Positions 1 through 7,147 of a DNA stretch of 40,261 bases are shown here, piece by piece. The position numbers and the translations under genes were made by a program. Source of the stretch: Anoxybacillus flavithermus (GTDB lineage Bacteria > Bacillota > Bacilli > Bacillales > Anoxybacillaceae); contig NZ_PEDM01000028.1 of the NCBI RefSeq assembly GCF_002742685.1, forward strand, positions 1 through 40,261. The letters are read 5' to 3'. Under the pieces are notes generated by a model. It saw only the letters and a program-made list of their open reading frames with translations, was not told where the DNA came from and made no database searches. The first letter of the stretch is position 1, and every line of letters starts with the position of its first letter.

Positions 1-55
1 ACCGTACGTACGGTGGTGTGAGAGGACGGAGGTTAATCACCTCCTCCTACTCGAT
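1..55 (+). mobile_element. 3' end of a group II intron (domain V 3' half and domain VI)
   Basis: The first ~15 nt (ACCGTACGTACGG...) fit the 3' strand of a domain V hairpin just after its GAAA loop. Positions ~19-52 fold as a domain VI hairpin: GAGAGGA pairs with TCCTACTC, leaving a single unpaired A at about 49 that would be the branch-point adenosine, and GGAGGT (29-34) pairs with ACCTCC (39-44). The intron probably ends near ...CTCGAT (50-55). The reverse transcriptase ORF and the rest of the ribozyme lie outside the window. The class cannot be assigned from this fragment, and the exact 3' splice boundary is uncertain by a few bases. Confidence 0.7.
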
Positions 56-86
56 TATACTTAAAAAATAAAAAGTTTCGATTGGC

Positions 87-114
87 TGCAACATTTTCAC
101 CTGTTCAGTTGTAT
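87..114 (+). promoter_or_regulatory. Possible ECF-type (autoregulated) promoter
   Basis: TGCAAC at 87-92 resembles the AAC-containing -35 of Bacillus ECF promoters, and GTAT lies at 111-114 near where a -10 would be. The spacing is slightly long, so this is a weak call. It matters because ECF operons are usually self-transcribed, and the preceding intron tail separates this gene from anything upstream. Confidence 0.3.
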
Positions 115-138
115 GTAAAGTGAAAGGAGGTTGTTTCT

Positions 139-618
139 TTGTGCACAAAAGAACAAATCCAGCGTGCTATGGATGAATATGGGAATATGGTATTGCGCCT
201 TGCGTATACGTATATGAGAAATCAACATGATGCGGAAGATGTATTTCAAGACGTATTTATTAAGCTATATGAACATATGGATCGGATACAAAGTGAAGAG
301 CATATGAAGGCGTGGTTGATTCGCGTTACCGTCAATGTATGTAAAAATAAGCTAAAATCGTTTGCGTATCGGAAAATGGATACCTATGAAGAATGGTTGC
401 ACTCTTCGCCTATCGATAGCAGAGGTGACGTCATTGAAGCGGTGATATCGCTTCCGACAAAATATCGAGAGGTCGTTCATTTATTTTATTATGAAGGGTA
501 TCAAACGAAAGAAATTGCCGAGTTGTTGAAAAAGCGTGAAAGTACAGTTCGTTCGTTGCTTGCTCGTGCAAGAGAAATGTTAAAAAACAAATTGAAAGGG
601 GAGTATGATTTTGCGTGA
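139..618 (+). CDS. ECF-type RNA polymerase sigma factor
   Basis: A 159-residue sigma-70 family protein with the two-domain ECF architecture. Region 2 covers roughly residues 10-75 (NMVLRLAYTYMRNQHDAEDVFQDVF, core binding and -10 recognition), and region 4 is a helix-turn-helix at roughly 95-150 (LPTKYREVVHLFYYEGYQTKEIAELL, -35 recognition). The start is a TTG with AAAGGAGG at 123-130, 8 nt upstream; no in-frame ATG fits as well. It overlaps the next gene by 14 nt, the usual translational coupling of an ECF factor with its anti-sigma factor. The signal it answers to cannot be read from the sequence. Related Bacillus factors (SigV, SigX, SigM groups) respond to envelope stress, but I do not assign it to one of these. 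Confidence 0.9.
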   Translation: MCTKEQIQRAMDEYGNMVLRLAYTYMRNQHDAEDVFQDVFIKLYEHMDRIQSEEHMKAWLIRVTVNVCKNKLKSFAYRKMDTYEEWLHSSPIDSRGDVIEAVISLPTKYREVVHLFYYEGYQTKEIAELLKKRESTVRSLLARAREMLKNKLKGEYDFA

Positions 619-1783
619 GCGATATAAAAAAGAGATGGAACATATTGTCGTGACGGAGCAATTGAAAAATAAAGTGATGGACCAGATTGAAAAAAGAGAA
701 AAACAACCGAAGCGAAAGTCATTTCGTCCGGCGTATGGTGCCATTGCTGTGGCAAGTGTATTATTAGCTGTTAGCTTGCATCCTACATTATCCACAAAAG
801 AGAAAACACAAGAAAAAGCAGAAATAATGATGGAAAACGATCAAGGAGAGGATATGTTGAAGCTGGAAGCTACCGATTCGAATATAACGATTCATGATGT
901 CGCATACAATGCAAACGAACAAAAGCTTCATTTTTCGGTAACGAATAAAAGTAAAGGTGTGATTTCATTTGGATATGCGTATGCGATCGAGCGATACGAT
1001 GAGGCAAAACAAACGTGGCAACCAACAACGTTAACGAATGATCTCGCATTTATTGAAATGCTTGCGTTAATTGACCAAGGACAGACTGTGAAAGATATGA
1101 TTGATCTTTCATTGTTAAATCAACCATTAGAAAATGGGAAGTATCGCATTGTGCGTACGTATTATGCTGATGCAGCTCATTTCACAGGTTACATTGAATT
1201 TGACGTTGTCGATCAAAAGTTGTTGAACTTTCACACGTATATTGAGGTGAAACCGACTGAAACGAGCGAAAGTAAAGATGTGAAATTGACATGGGAAAAA
1301 GACCCGCGCTTTTCTCTGTATAGTGCTCATAACGGACTTGTCTCAACAAGAACCGGTCGCCAAGGACTGCACATATATCCGATATATGAAGGAAAAGAAC
1401 AAGTCAATTTCTCGATGGAAGCTAGCGATGGAATGTTATTTACAGATAAAATAGCTGATGATGCGCTAACCATTTATGAAGCGGAGCAATCGGTATCGTC
1501 CGATGAACAAATCATTGCTGACTCCATCTCCATGCCACCTGATAGCGGCGGACAAGTGGAGAGTATTGCAGGATACGCAGGACCGAAAGTATTGTTTTTA
1601 AATGGTGAGCGAGTTGACGTTGAACCATCGATTGTTTTTTGGGAACCGAATGAAGCAAGTAAAAAAGAGGAAGTCAAAGTGAAAGTGACGGTGATCAACG
1701 CACGTACAAACGAATCCATTGGTACATTTTATGTCGTCATCGTTCGACAAGGGGATGAGTATGTGTTAGAGCACATCGAATAA
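605..1783 (+). CDS. DUF4179-type membrane anti-sigma factor
   Basis: A 392-residue protein with a basic cytoplasmic N-terminus (residues ~1-40), one transmembrane segment at ~43-60 (YGAIAVASVLLAVSL) and a long extracytoplasmic region. This matches the DUF4179 family found beside ECF sigma factors in Bacillaceae. The N-terminal part would hold the sigma factor at the membrane, and the outer domain would sense the signal. The ATG lies inside the sigma gene's 3' end with GGGG/GAG just upstream, so the two are co-translated. No CxxC or zinc anti-sigma (ZAS) motif is visible. A bidirectional terminator follows immediately. The anti-sigma role is inferred from gene order and topology, as the sequence shows no catalytic motif. 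Confidence 0.8.
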   Translation: MILRERYKKEMEHIVVTEQLKNKVMDQIEKREKQPKRKSFRPAYGAIAVASVLLAVSLHPTLSTKEKTQEKAEIMMENDQGEDMLKLEATDSNITIHDVAYNANEQKLHFSVTNKSKGVISFGYAYAIERYDEAKQTWQPTTLTNDLAFIEMLALIDQGQTVKDMIDLSLLNQPLENGKYRIVRTYYADAAHFTGYIEFDVVDQKLLNFHTYIEVKPTETSESKDVKLTWEKDPRFSLYSAHNGLVSTRTGRQGLHIYPIYEGKEQVNFSMEASDGMLFTDKIADDALTIYEAEQSVSSDEQIIADSISMPPDSGGQVESIAGYAGPKVLFLNGERVDVEPSIVFWEPNEASKKEEVKVKVTVINARTNESIGTFYVVIVRQGDEYVLEHIE

Positions 1784-1784
1784 A

Positions 1785-1812
1785 CGAGGGGAAGTCCCCT
1801 CGCTTATTTTGT
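1785..1812. terminator. Bidirectional rho-independent terminator
   Basis: A perfect 8-bp stem CGAGGGGA / TCCCCTCG (1785-1802) followed by CTTATTTTG on the plus strand. It sits between the convergent ends of the anti-sigma gene and the coiled-coil repeat gene. Confidence 0.75.
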
Positions 1813-2289
1813 TAAAATAAAACGAATGCTAGAAATAGCCGCCTCATGTTCAAGAGAGCGATGGGAAAGAAGAGTTAACAGTTGTTCATGGTTGTCGATT
1901 TTATTTTCTAGCTTTTTAACGATCTCATTTGTTTCAAGCACCGCTTGTTGGATAAGCGCTAAGTCTTGTTTTGTTGCCATGTTTGCTTTGATTTCTTCAA
2001 GCTCTTGTTTTGTTGCCATGTTGGCTTTAATTTCTTCAAGCTCTTGTTTTGTTGCCATGTTGGCTTTAATTTCTTCAAGCTCTTGTTTTGTTGCCATGTT
2101 GGCTTTGACTTCTTCAAGTTCTTGCTTTGTTGCCATGTTGGCTTTAATTTCTTCAAGTTCTTGTTTAGTCGCCATGTTGGCTTTAATTTCTTCAAGTTCT
2201 TGTTTAGTCGCCATGTTAGCTTTGACTTCTGCGAGTTCTACTTCCATGTTTTCAAGCTTGTCCAAAATGCGTTGTAGCATCTGTTCCAT
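1804..2289 (-). CDS. Coiled-coil protein with seven 13-residue tandem repeats
   Basis: A 161-residue, almost wholly helical, highly charged protein. After a short N-terminal helix (MEQMLQRILDKLENMEVELAE) come seven consecutive copies of KANMATKQELEEI or close variants (residues ~23-113), then a leucine-rich helical tail ending near ISSIRFILTK. The start is fixed by AAGGAGG 7 nt upstream of the ATG; a longer frame reading 50 residues further has no such site. There is no signal peptide, no membrane segment and no enzyme motif. I do not know its function. Proteins of this appearance are common in Geobacillus-type genomes and are usually left hypothetical, so a scaffold, spacer or oligomerisation role is only a guess. 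It is transcribed divergently from the nitric oxide synthase gene. Confidence 0.75.
   Translation of the reverse strand: MEQMLQRILDKLENMEVELAEVKANMATKQELEEIKANMATKQELEEIKANMATKQELEEVKANMATKQELEEIKANMATKQELEEIKANMATKQELEEIKANMATKQDLALIQQAVLETNEIVKKLENKIDNHEQLLTLLSHRSLEHEAAISSIRFILTK
1966..2238. repeat. Seven tandem copies of a 39-bp in-frame repeat
   Basis: The GCCATGTT core recurs with an exact 39-nt period; its cat triplets start at 1978, 2017, 2056, 2095, 2134, 2173 and 2212. The units are contiguous with no spacers and keep the reading frame of the minus-strand coiled-coil gene. Central units are nearly identical, while those coding for the N-terminal end (right side) carry synonymous changes (TTTAGTC versus TTTTGTTG). 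That pattern is typical of copy-number change by slippage or unequal recombination. Confidence 0.95.
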
Positions 2290-2519
2290 GGTTACCCTCC
2301 TTTCTTGTGAGAAATTAGAAAGGGAAACAGCTGTGTGGGCATGTCGAGTGTTTAGGAGAGGCTTTGTTTCGTTTAGTGGTAAAGATGAAGAGCGTTCCCC
2401 GACATCTATTATACATGATGAGAATGAAGAGAGGAACACGAAAACGTATGCTCTTTCTTTTCATTTCCTCGATGGATGATGTATTGTATAAGAAGATACG
2501 AACATGGAGTGATGGACAT

Positions 2520-3581
2520 ATGTTGTGGAAAGAGGCGAAACAATTTATTACGTTATGCTATCAAGAACTAGGAAAAAGCAATGATGACATACATGAACGT
2601 TTACAACAAATTAAGCGTGAGATTGAACAAACGGGAACGTATGAACATACGTATGAAGAGCTTGAACATGGAGCGCGCATGGCATGGCGCAACAGCAATC
2701 GTTGCATCGGACGTTTATTTTGGCAGACGCTTCATGTGTTTGATGCCCGTAAGATGGAGCGGGAAGAAGATATTGCTGAGCGACTGTTTGATCACATTGA
2801 ATTTGCGACAAACGGTGGGAAAATTCGTCCGACTATTACTATTTTTCGTCCTGAACGTGTTCGCATTTGGAATCATCAGTTAATTCGTTATGCCGGTTAT
2901 GAAACAGAGCATGGAGTCATTGGAGACTCATCATCCATCTCGTTTACGAAAGCGTGTGAACAGTTAGGTTGGAAAGGGGAACGGACGTATTTTGACATTT
3001 TACCTCTCGTCATCCAAGTAGATGGTCGCGAGCCGAAGTTGTTTCCAATTCCGAAACAAATTGTATTAGAAGTGCCGATTGAACATCCAACGTTTTCATG
3101 GTTTCGCGATTTACAGTTACAATGGTATGCGGTGCCGATTATTTCAGATATGTACTTAGAAATCGGAGGCATACGTTATACAGCAGCCCCGTTTAACGGC
3201 TGGTACATGGGAACAGAAATTGGTGCGCGCAATTTCGCTGACGATTACCGATATAACATGCTTCCGAAAATCGCTTCCTGTATGGGGCTTGATACGTCAA
3301 AAAATAGTACACTATGGAAAGATCAGGCGCTTGTTGAATTAAATATCGCTGTTCTATACTCATATAAAAAAGCAGGGGTAAGTATTGTCGATCATCATAC
3401 GGCTGCACAGCAGTTTAAGCGGTTCGAAAAGCAAGAACAAGAAGCAGGGAGGGAAGTGACAGGCAGTTGGACGTGGCTCATTCCTCCGCTTTCGCCTGCA
3501 ACGACGCACATTTTCCATCAATATTATGAGAATACAATAGTCAAACCAAATTATTTTTATCAACAACGTCCATACGAGTAA
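2520..3581 (+). CDS. nos: Nitric oxide synthase oxygenase (bacterial NOS)
   Basis: A 353-residue haem enzyme that oxidises L-arginine to citrulline and nitric oxide. It has only the oxygenase domain, as in Bacillus NOS (about 360 residues), so it must borrow electrons from a separate flavoprotein. The alignment with B. subtilis NOS is visible throughout: [15 protein letters not shown] holds the proximal haem cysteine (Cys62), [19 protein letters not shown] holds the arginine-binding Glu, and the C-terminus has [18 protein letters not shown] and the IVKPNYFYQ pterin/haem-edge region. I chose the ATG at 2520 because GGAGTGAT lies 6 nt upstream and the protein then begins where bsNOS does; an upstream-extended frame adds 52 non-conserved residues. 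In Bacillus, NO from this enzyme protects against oxidative stress and antibiotics. A terminator follows directly. Confidence 0.95.
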   Translation: MLWKEAKQFITLCYQELGKSNDDIHERLQQIKREIEQTGTYEHTYEELEHGARMAWRNSNRCIGRLFWQTLHVFDARKMEREEDIAERLFDHIEFATNGGKIRPTITIFRPERVRIWNHQLIRYAGYETEHGVIGDSSSISFTKACEQLGWKGERTYFDILPLVIQVDGREPKLFPIPKQIVLEVPIEHPTFSWFRDLQLQWYAVPIISDMYLEIGGIRYTAAPFNGWYMGTEIGARNFADDYRYNMLPKIASCMGLDTSKNSTLWKDQALVELNIAVLYSYKKAGVSIVDHHTAAQQFKRFEKQEQEAGREVTGSWTWLIPPLSPATTHIFHQYYENTIVKPNYFYQQRPYE

Positions 3582-3606
3582 CACCGCTATCGACGCGGTG
3601 TTTTTT
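3581..3606 (+). terminator. Rho-independent terminator after nos
   Basis: A 7-bp stem ACACCGC / GCGGTGT with loop TATCGAC followed by six T residues, starting at the nos stop codon. Confidence 0.85.
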
Positions 3607-3638
3607 ATATGAATATACATTTAATTTTCAGAATATTA

Positions 3639-3668
3639 TTTACTACTTTCTTATTTTTTTGATATAGT
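3639..3668 (+). promoter_or_regulatory. Possible promoter for the methyl-accepting protein gene
   Basis: TTTACT (3639-3644) and TATAGT (3663-3668) are separated by 18 nt, about 30 nt upstream of the TTG start. Hexamer matches are partial. No clear SigD-type GCCGATAT element is seen. Confidence 0.35.
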
Positions 3669-3697
3669 ATAGAAAAAAGGAAAAGGGGGAGGCTAGA

Positions 3698-5179
3698 TTG
3701 GATTTCATTGAGCAACTCAAAACGGAAGAAATGAGAAGGAAAAATTTTTTCTTGTTCCTTATTTACACATTTAGCGCAGTAACAGGTGTGGTGGGGCTTA
3801 TTTTTATTGGAGATAAAGTTGAGAAGATTGCCATTTATGGCGGAAGTCTTATGCTAAATGCCCTCGTGTATATGACGTTAAAAAAGATGAAAAAGTACGA
3901 ACACATCTATCCATATTTTATTATTTTTATATTATTTTCTGCGACATTAGGTAGTTTATTTACGACGGGGGGAAGTTTAGGAACGATCGCACTCGCTTTT
4001 TGTTTAGTTGTGTTATCTGTGTTGCATTTAAATCGCACGTTGTTTGTAACAGGACTTCTACTTGGCATTATCATTTTAGTTGTCGGTGCGCTTGTTCCTT
4101 CTTCTTTTCAGCAAGTATTTCAAAAAACGGGACATACGGTTTTTATTGTTTATGTGATGATTGGTATTGCCCTTTCTGTGTTATTGCATTTAAGTCGTAA
4201 ACAATTTCATCAACTCGTTGAACATGTAGGACAGACGCATGCCGAAAAAGAAAAGCAAATGGCAAGAAGACATGAACTGGAAGGTCAGTTAAAGTATATT
4301 ATTGAAAATGTTGAACACATTCATCAACAAGTACTTCAAAATGTACAAGCACAAGAAGAAATGAAAGAAGCGATTCGACAAGCAGCTGTAGCAGGTCAAG
4401 CACAAAGTGAACAAGTCATTGATATTCATGATGAAGTAGCGGAAGCGAAAGCAATGAGTGAGCGGATTTACGAGACTTCTAAACAATTAAAGGAACATTC
4501 ATCACAATCAAGCGAAATGGCACAAGCAGGTATACAAAAAATGCATCTATTATTAACACATACAGAAAAATTTCATGAGGCGATTCATGCGACAAAAGCA
4601 ACATTAAATGCTTTAACAAATAAAATAGCTAGTACAAATGAGTTAACGAAACAAATTAAACAAATTACAAATCAGACGAATTTATTGGCTTTAAATGCGA
4701 CGATTGAGGCAGCACGAGCAGGAGAGTATGGAAAAGGATTTGCGGTCGTTGCTGAAGAAATTCGTAAGTTGGCCGTATTGACGGAAGAAACGACGCAACA
4801 CATCGTTCGTAATTTAGCGGAAGTCAATGAAAGCAACAATGAGCTATTAGAGCGAATGGATGAAACGAGTGAACAATTAACGAAAAATGAAACGTTGACG
4901 GATGAAGTAAATGTGTATTTTGAAAAATTGTATCAGTCGTTAAATCATTTGCAAGAACAATTATCTTACTTTTTCATCATTAGCGAAAAGCTAGAGAAGC
5001 AAGGAGAGAAAATGGATCGTTCCATTAGCGATTTTTCTGTCTTTATTCAGCAGTCGAGCGCATCGCTTGAAGAAGTAAGCGCAACGGTTGAACATTTAAA
5101 AGATGCGAATGAAAAAATGGCAGCATATGTGACAGAAACCGCTCAACGGGCTGCAGTCATTCAACAACAAATGATATAA
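3698..5179 (+). CDS. Membrane methyl-accepting chemotaxis-type signal transducer
   Basis: A 493-residue protein. Residues ~15-165 form five or six closely packed membrane helices with almost no extracellular loop, so it has no periplasmic ligand-binding domain and no obvious HAMP domain. Residues ~170-493 are a long coiled-coil cytoplasmic MCP signalling domain, with the conserved hairpin tip [32 protein letters not shown] split around residues 327-360, which contacts CheA and CheW. The start is a TTG with AAAAGGGGGAGG upstream. Such multi-helix MCPs are thought to sense membrane state or small lipophilic or gaseous signals. It stands alone between nos and the c-di-GMP genes, and no che genes are present here. 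Signal specificity is unknown. Confidence 0.9.
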   Translation: MDFIEQLKTEEMRRKNFFLFLIYTFSAVTGVVGLIFIGDKVEKIAIYGGSLMLNALVYMTLKKMKKYEHIYPYFIIFILFSATLGSLFTTGGSLGTIALAFCLVVLSVLHLNRTLFVTGLLLGIIILVVGALVPSSFQQVFQKTGHTVFIVYVMIGIALSVLLHLSRKQFHQLVEHVGQTHAEKEKQMARRHELEGQLKYIIENVEHIHQQVLQNVQAQEEMKEAIRQAAVAGQAQSEQVIDIHDEVAEAKAMSERIYETSKQLKEHSSQSSEMAQAGIQKMHLLLTHTEKFHEAIHATKATLNALTNKIASTNELTKQIKQITNQTNLLALNATIEAARAGEYGKGFAVVAEEIRKLAVLTEETTQHIVRNLAEVNESNNELLERMDETSEQLTKNETLTDEVNVYFEKLYQSLNHLQEQLSYFFIISEKLEKQGEKMDRSISDFSVFIQQSSASLEEVSATVEHLKDANEKMAAYVTETAQRAAVIQQQMI

Positions 5180-5226
5180 AAAGAAAAAGCACCCCAAAAA
5201 AAAGTTGGAGGTGCTTCTCTTTTGGA
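5180..5226. terminator. Bidirectional terminator between MCP and HD-GYP genes
   Basis: AAGAAAAAGCACC pairs with GGTGCTTCTCTTTT across a loop containing an A-tract. The flanking A- and T-rich arms let it serve both convergent genes. Confidence 0.75.
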
Positions 5227-5232
5227 GAAAAT

Positions 5233-7131
5233 TTATGATAACTGCTCTCTTGTCTCAAGAAAATCATTCCACATTGTAAGAAATAAGTCAATCAGCTTCG
5301 GGTCAAATTGCTTTCCACGACCATCAAGCAAAATGTCTTTTACTTTTTCTGGTGGAAATGCATCTTTGTAAATGCGTTTTGATAACAACGCATCAAATAC
5401 GTCAACAATCGCAACAATTCGCCCTTCTAGCGGAATTTCTTCTCCTTTCAAGCCGTTCGGGTACCCTTGTCCATTCCACCATTCATGATGGGTTTGAGCA
5501 ATGTTTGCCGCCATTTGAATGACTGGTAAATCGAGATTAGCTAAAATTTGATGACCGATGAGTACATGTGTTTTCATGGATTCCCATTCTTCTTTTGTTA
5601 GTTTCCCTGGTTTGTTTAAGATGTAATCAGGAATTCCTACTTTTCCAATGTCATGAAATTTGGCAGCAACTTGAATGTTCGCGACAAATTGTTCGTCACA
5701 TCCGGCCAAACGAGCAAGCATGCCAGAAAGAATACCGATGCGATGTACGTGGTTTTTTGTATCGTCATCCCGATATTCAGCTAGTTGAAGCAACCGTTCA
5801 AGCGTATCAAACATGACTTTTGCTTCTTTTGTAACGTCTTGAATGACGAGAAGGGCGCGTGATAGCTCAAAAATTTTGTTTTGTGGCAAAAGCCGAACTT
5901 TATAATAATGTGGACCGTTTTCATTTTCAAATGTCGCAAGAAATGGCTCCGTTTTTTCTTCTAATGCCGGGCAACCTGAACAAGGTACGGTGCGTTGGTG
6001 AAAAAGTTCATAACAACGACGCCCAATTGGATGTTCTTCTTCTATGCCGATATTACGTAGCAATCGTTTTGTTTTTTCATCAATCCATGTAATACGACCA
6101 AAGTCGATTGTGCTAATTTCATAAGCATAAATGTCAAGAAAATCGAAATCGCGTAAAAATAAGTATGGTCGAATAATTTCTTGCATAATTGAAAGTGTAA
6201 ATTTAGAAAATCGTTCGAACGAATGAATATATTGAACGACATGTGGGTCATGCAAATATTCTTTTGTTAAAAATACCTTTTTTATCGCTTCGCAAATACA
6301 TTCTGTCGTAACATGGAAAAAGCTTTCGTGATATTTTTGATCGATAATTAATCGACTCCAGTCGCGAATGATACGAAAGTACGCTTCCATATCATAATAA
6401 ATTTTTTCTTGAAAAAATTGTAATAAAAAGTTTTTTACATAATGAAAAAACTTTTCCCGTTCAAAAAAACTGTATGAGTAATCTTCCCATAAACGTTCGG
6501 AAAACGATTGGCGAAACGCCTCCATAATCGCATCGACACGAAACGAAATATAGCCGCTAAATTGATCAAGATGTTGCAAATCTTGTTCTGTAAACCCATT
6601 TACTTTTTGTAGTTTGTGCAACTCGTAACGAAGTGGATGCGCTGCTTTTTCGATTTCGGCCATTTCATATGCTTCAATCGTCAATTGCATATCAAACGAA
6701 AATAATGCATGAATAGCTAATAAAATGTTAATTGCTTCATTCGGAAAAACAGGTGATATATGTTTATAAATGATTTCAACGTATTTCGTGTACGTGGCTA
6801 AATACCATTTCAAATCAAGTCCGATTTCTGAATGCACTTTACCAATGTTATATCGTTTTTCAATATACGCATCATCGACTATTCCAGCAAAGCATTCGTT
6901 TAAATATGTGATTTGCGTCTTTTTCAATCGCTTTAATGTCGAATGTTCTTCAATTAATTTGCGTAAAGAAGGGATCGATAATATCTCTTTATATAAATCT
7001 TCAACAATCCCTTTGACTAACGGTTGCAATACATCACGGTGATTATAAATGGACTGTAGCTTTTCTTCTGTTACCCCTGTGTAACTCAGCTGTTGAAGCC
7101 GCTTTTGGTCTGTTACTTGTATATGTTTCAT
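5233..7131 (-). CDS. Globin-coupled sensor HD-GYP phosphodiesterase
   Basis: A 632-residue cytoplasmic protein in four parts. (1) Residues ~10-165 are a globin-coupled sensor (protoglobin) domain; the pattern IGKVHSEIGLDLKWY carries the likely proximal haem ligand His100 in the HxxIGLxxxWY context seen in HemAT. (2) Residues ~180-320 are a second all-helical region I cannot name, loosely like RsbRD-type sensor helices. (3) Residues ~330-435 look PAS-like, with a Cys cluster (GRRCYELFHQRTVPCSGCP, Cys373/384/387). (4) Residues ~440-620 are a complete HD-GYP domain: FHDIGKVGIPD (His493-Asp494), HHEWWNGQGYPNGL and DVFDAL. HD-GYP enzymes hydrolyse cyclic di-GMP. The gene lies 16 bp downstream of the GGDEF-EAL gene on the same strand, so the two are probably one operon. 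RBS AAGGGGAG precedes the ATG. Globin domains are well known on MCPs and GGDEF proteins and are less usual on HD-GYP. Confidence 0.88.
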   Translation of the reverse strand: MKHIQVTDQKRLQQLSYTGVTEEKLQSIYNHRDVLQPLVKGIVEDLYKEILSIPSLRKLIEEHSTLKRLKKTQITYLNECFAGIVDDAYIEKRYNIGKVHSEIGLDLKWYLATYTKYVEIIYKHISPVFPNEAINILLAIHALFSFDMQLTIEAYEMAEIEKAAHPLRYELHKLQKVNGFTEQDLQHLDQFSGYISFRVDAIMEAFRQSFSERLWEDYSYSFFEREKFFHYVKNFLLQFFQEKIYYDMEAYFRIIRDWSRLIIDQKYHESFFHVTTECICEAIKKVFLTKEYLHDPHVVQYIHSFERFSKFTLSIMQEIIRPYLFLRDFDFLDIYAYEISTIDFGRITWIDEKTKRLLRNIGIEEEHPIGRRCYELFHQRTVPCSGCPALEEKTEPFLATFENENGPHYYKVRLLPQNKIFELSRALLVIQDVTKEAKVMFDTLERLLQLAEYRDDDTKNHVHRIGILSGMLARLAGCDEQFVANIQVAAKFHDIGKVGIPDYILNKPGKLTKEEWESMKTHVLIGHQILANLDLPVIQMAANIAQTHHEWWNGQGYPNGLKGEEIPLEGRIVAIVDVFDALLSKRIYKDAFPPEKVKDILLDGRGKQFDPKLIDLFLTMWNDFLETREQLS

Positions 7132-7147
7132 CCCCCGAATTCTCCCC

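Noticed and set aside
1-14. Perfect palindrome ACCGTACGTACGGT as an operator
   Set aside because: It is better explained as the domain V 3' strand of the group II intron.
1966-2238. Possible CRISPR array
   Set aside because: The units abut with no unique spacers and lie within a coding frame.
1826-2479. A 217-codon open frame on the plus strand across the repeat region, rich in Cys, Phe and Ser
   Set aside because: It is antisense to the coiled-coil repeat gene, which has a strong RBS and sensible composition. The plus-strand frame is a by-product of the 39-bp period keeping all frames open.
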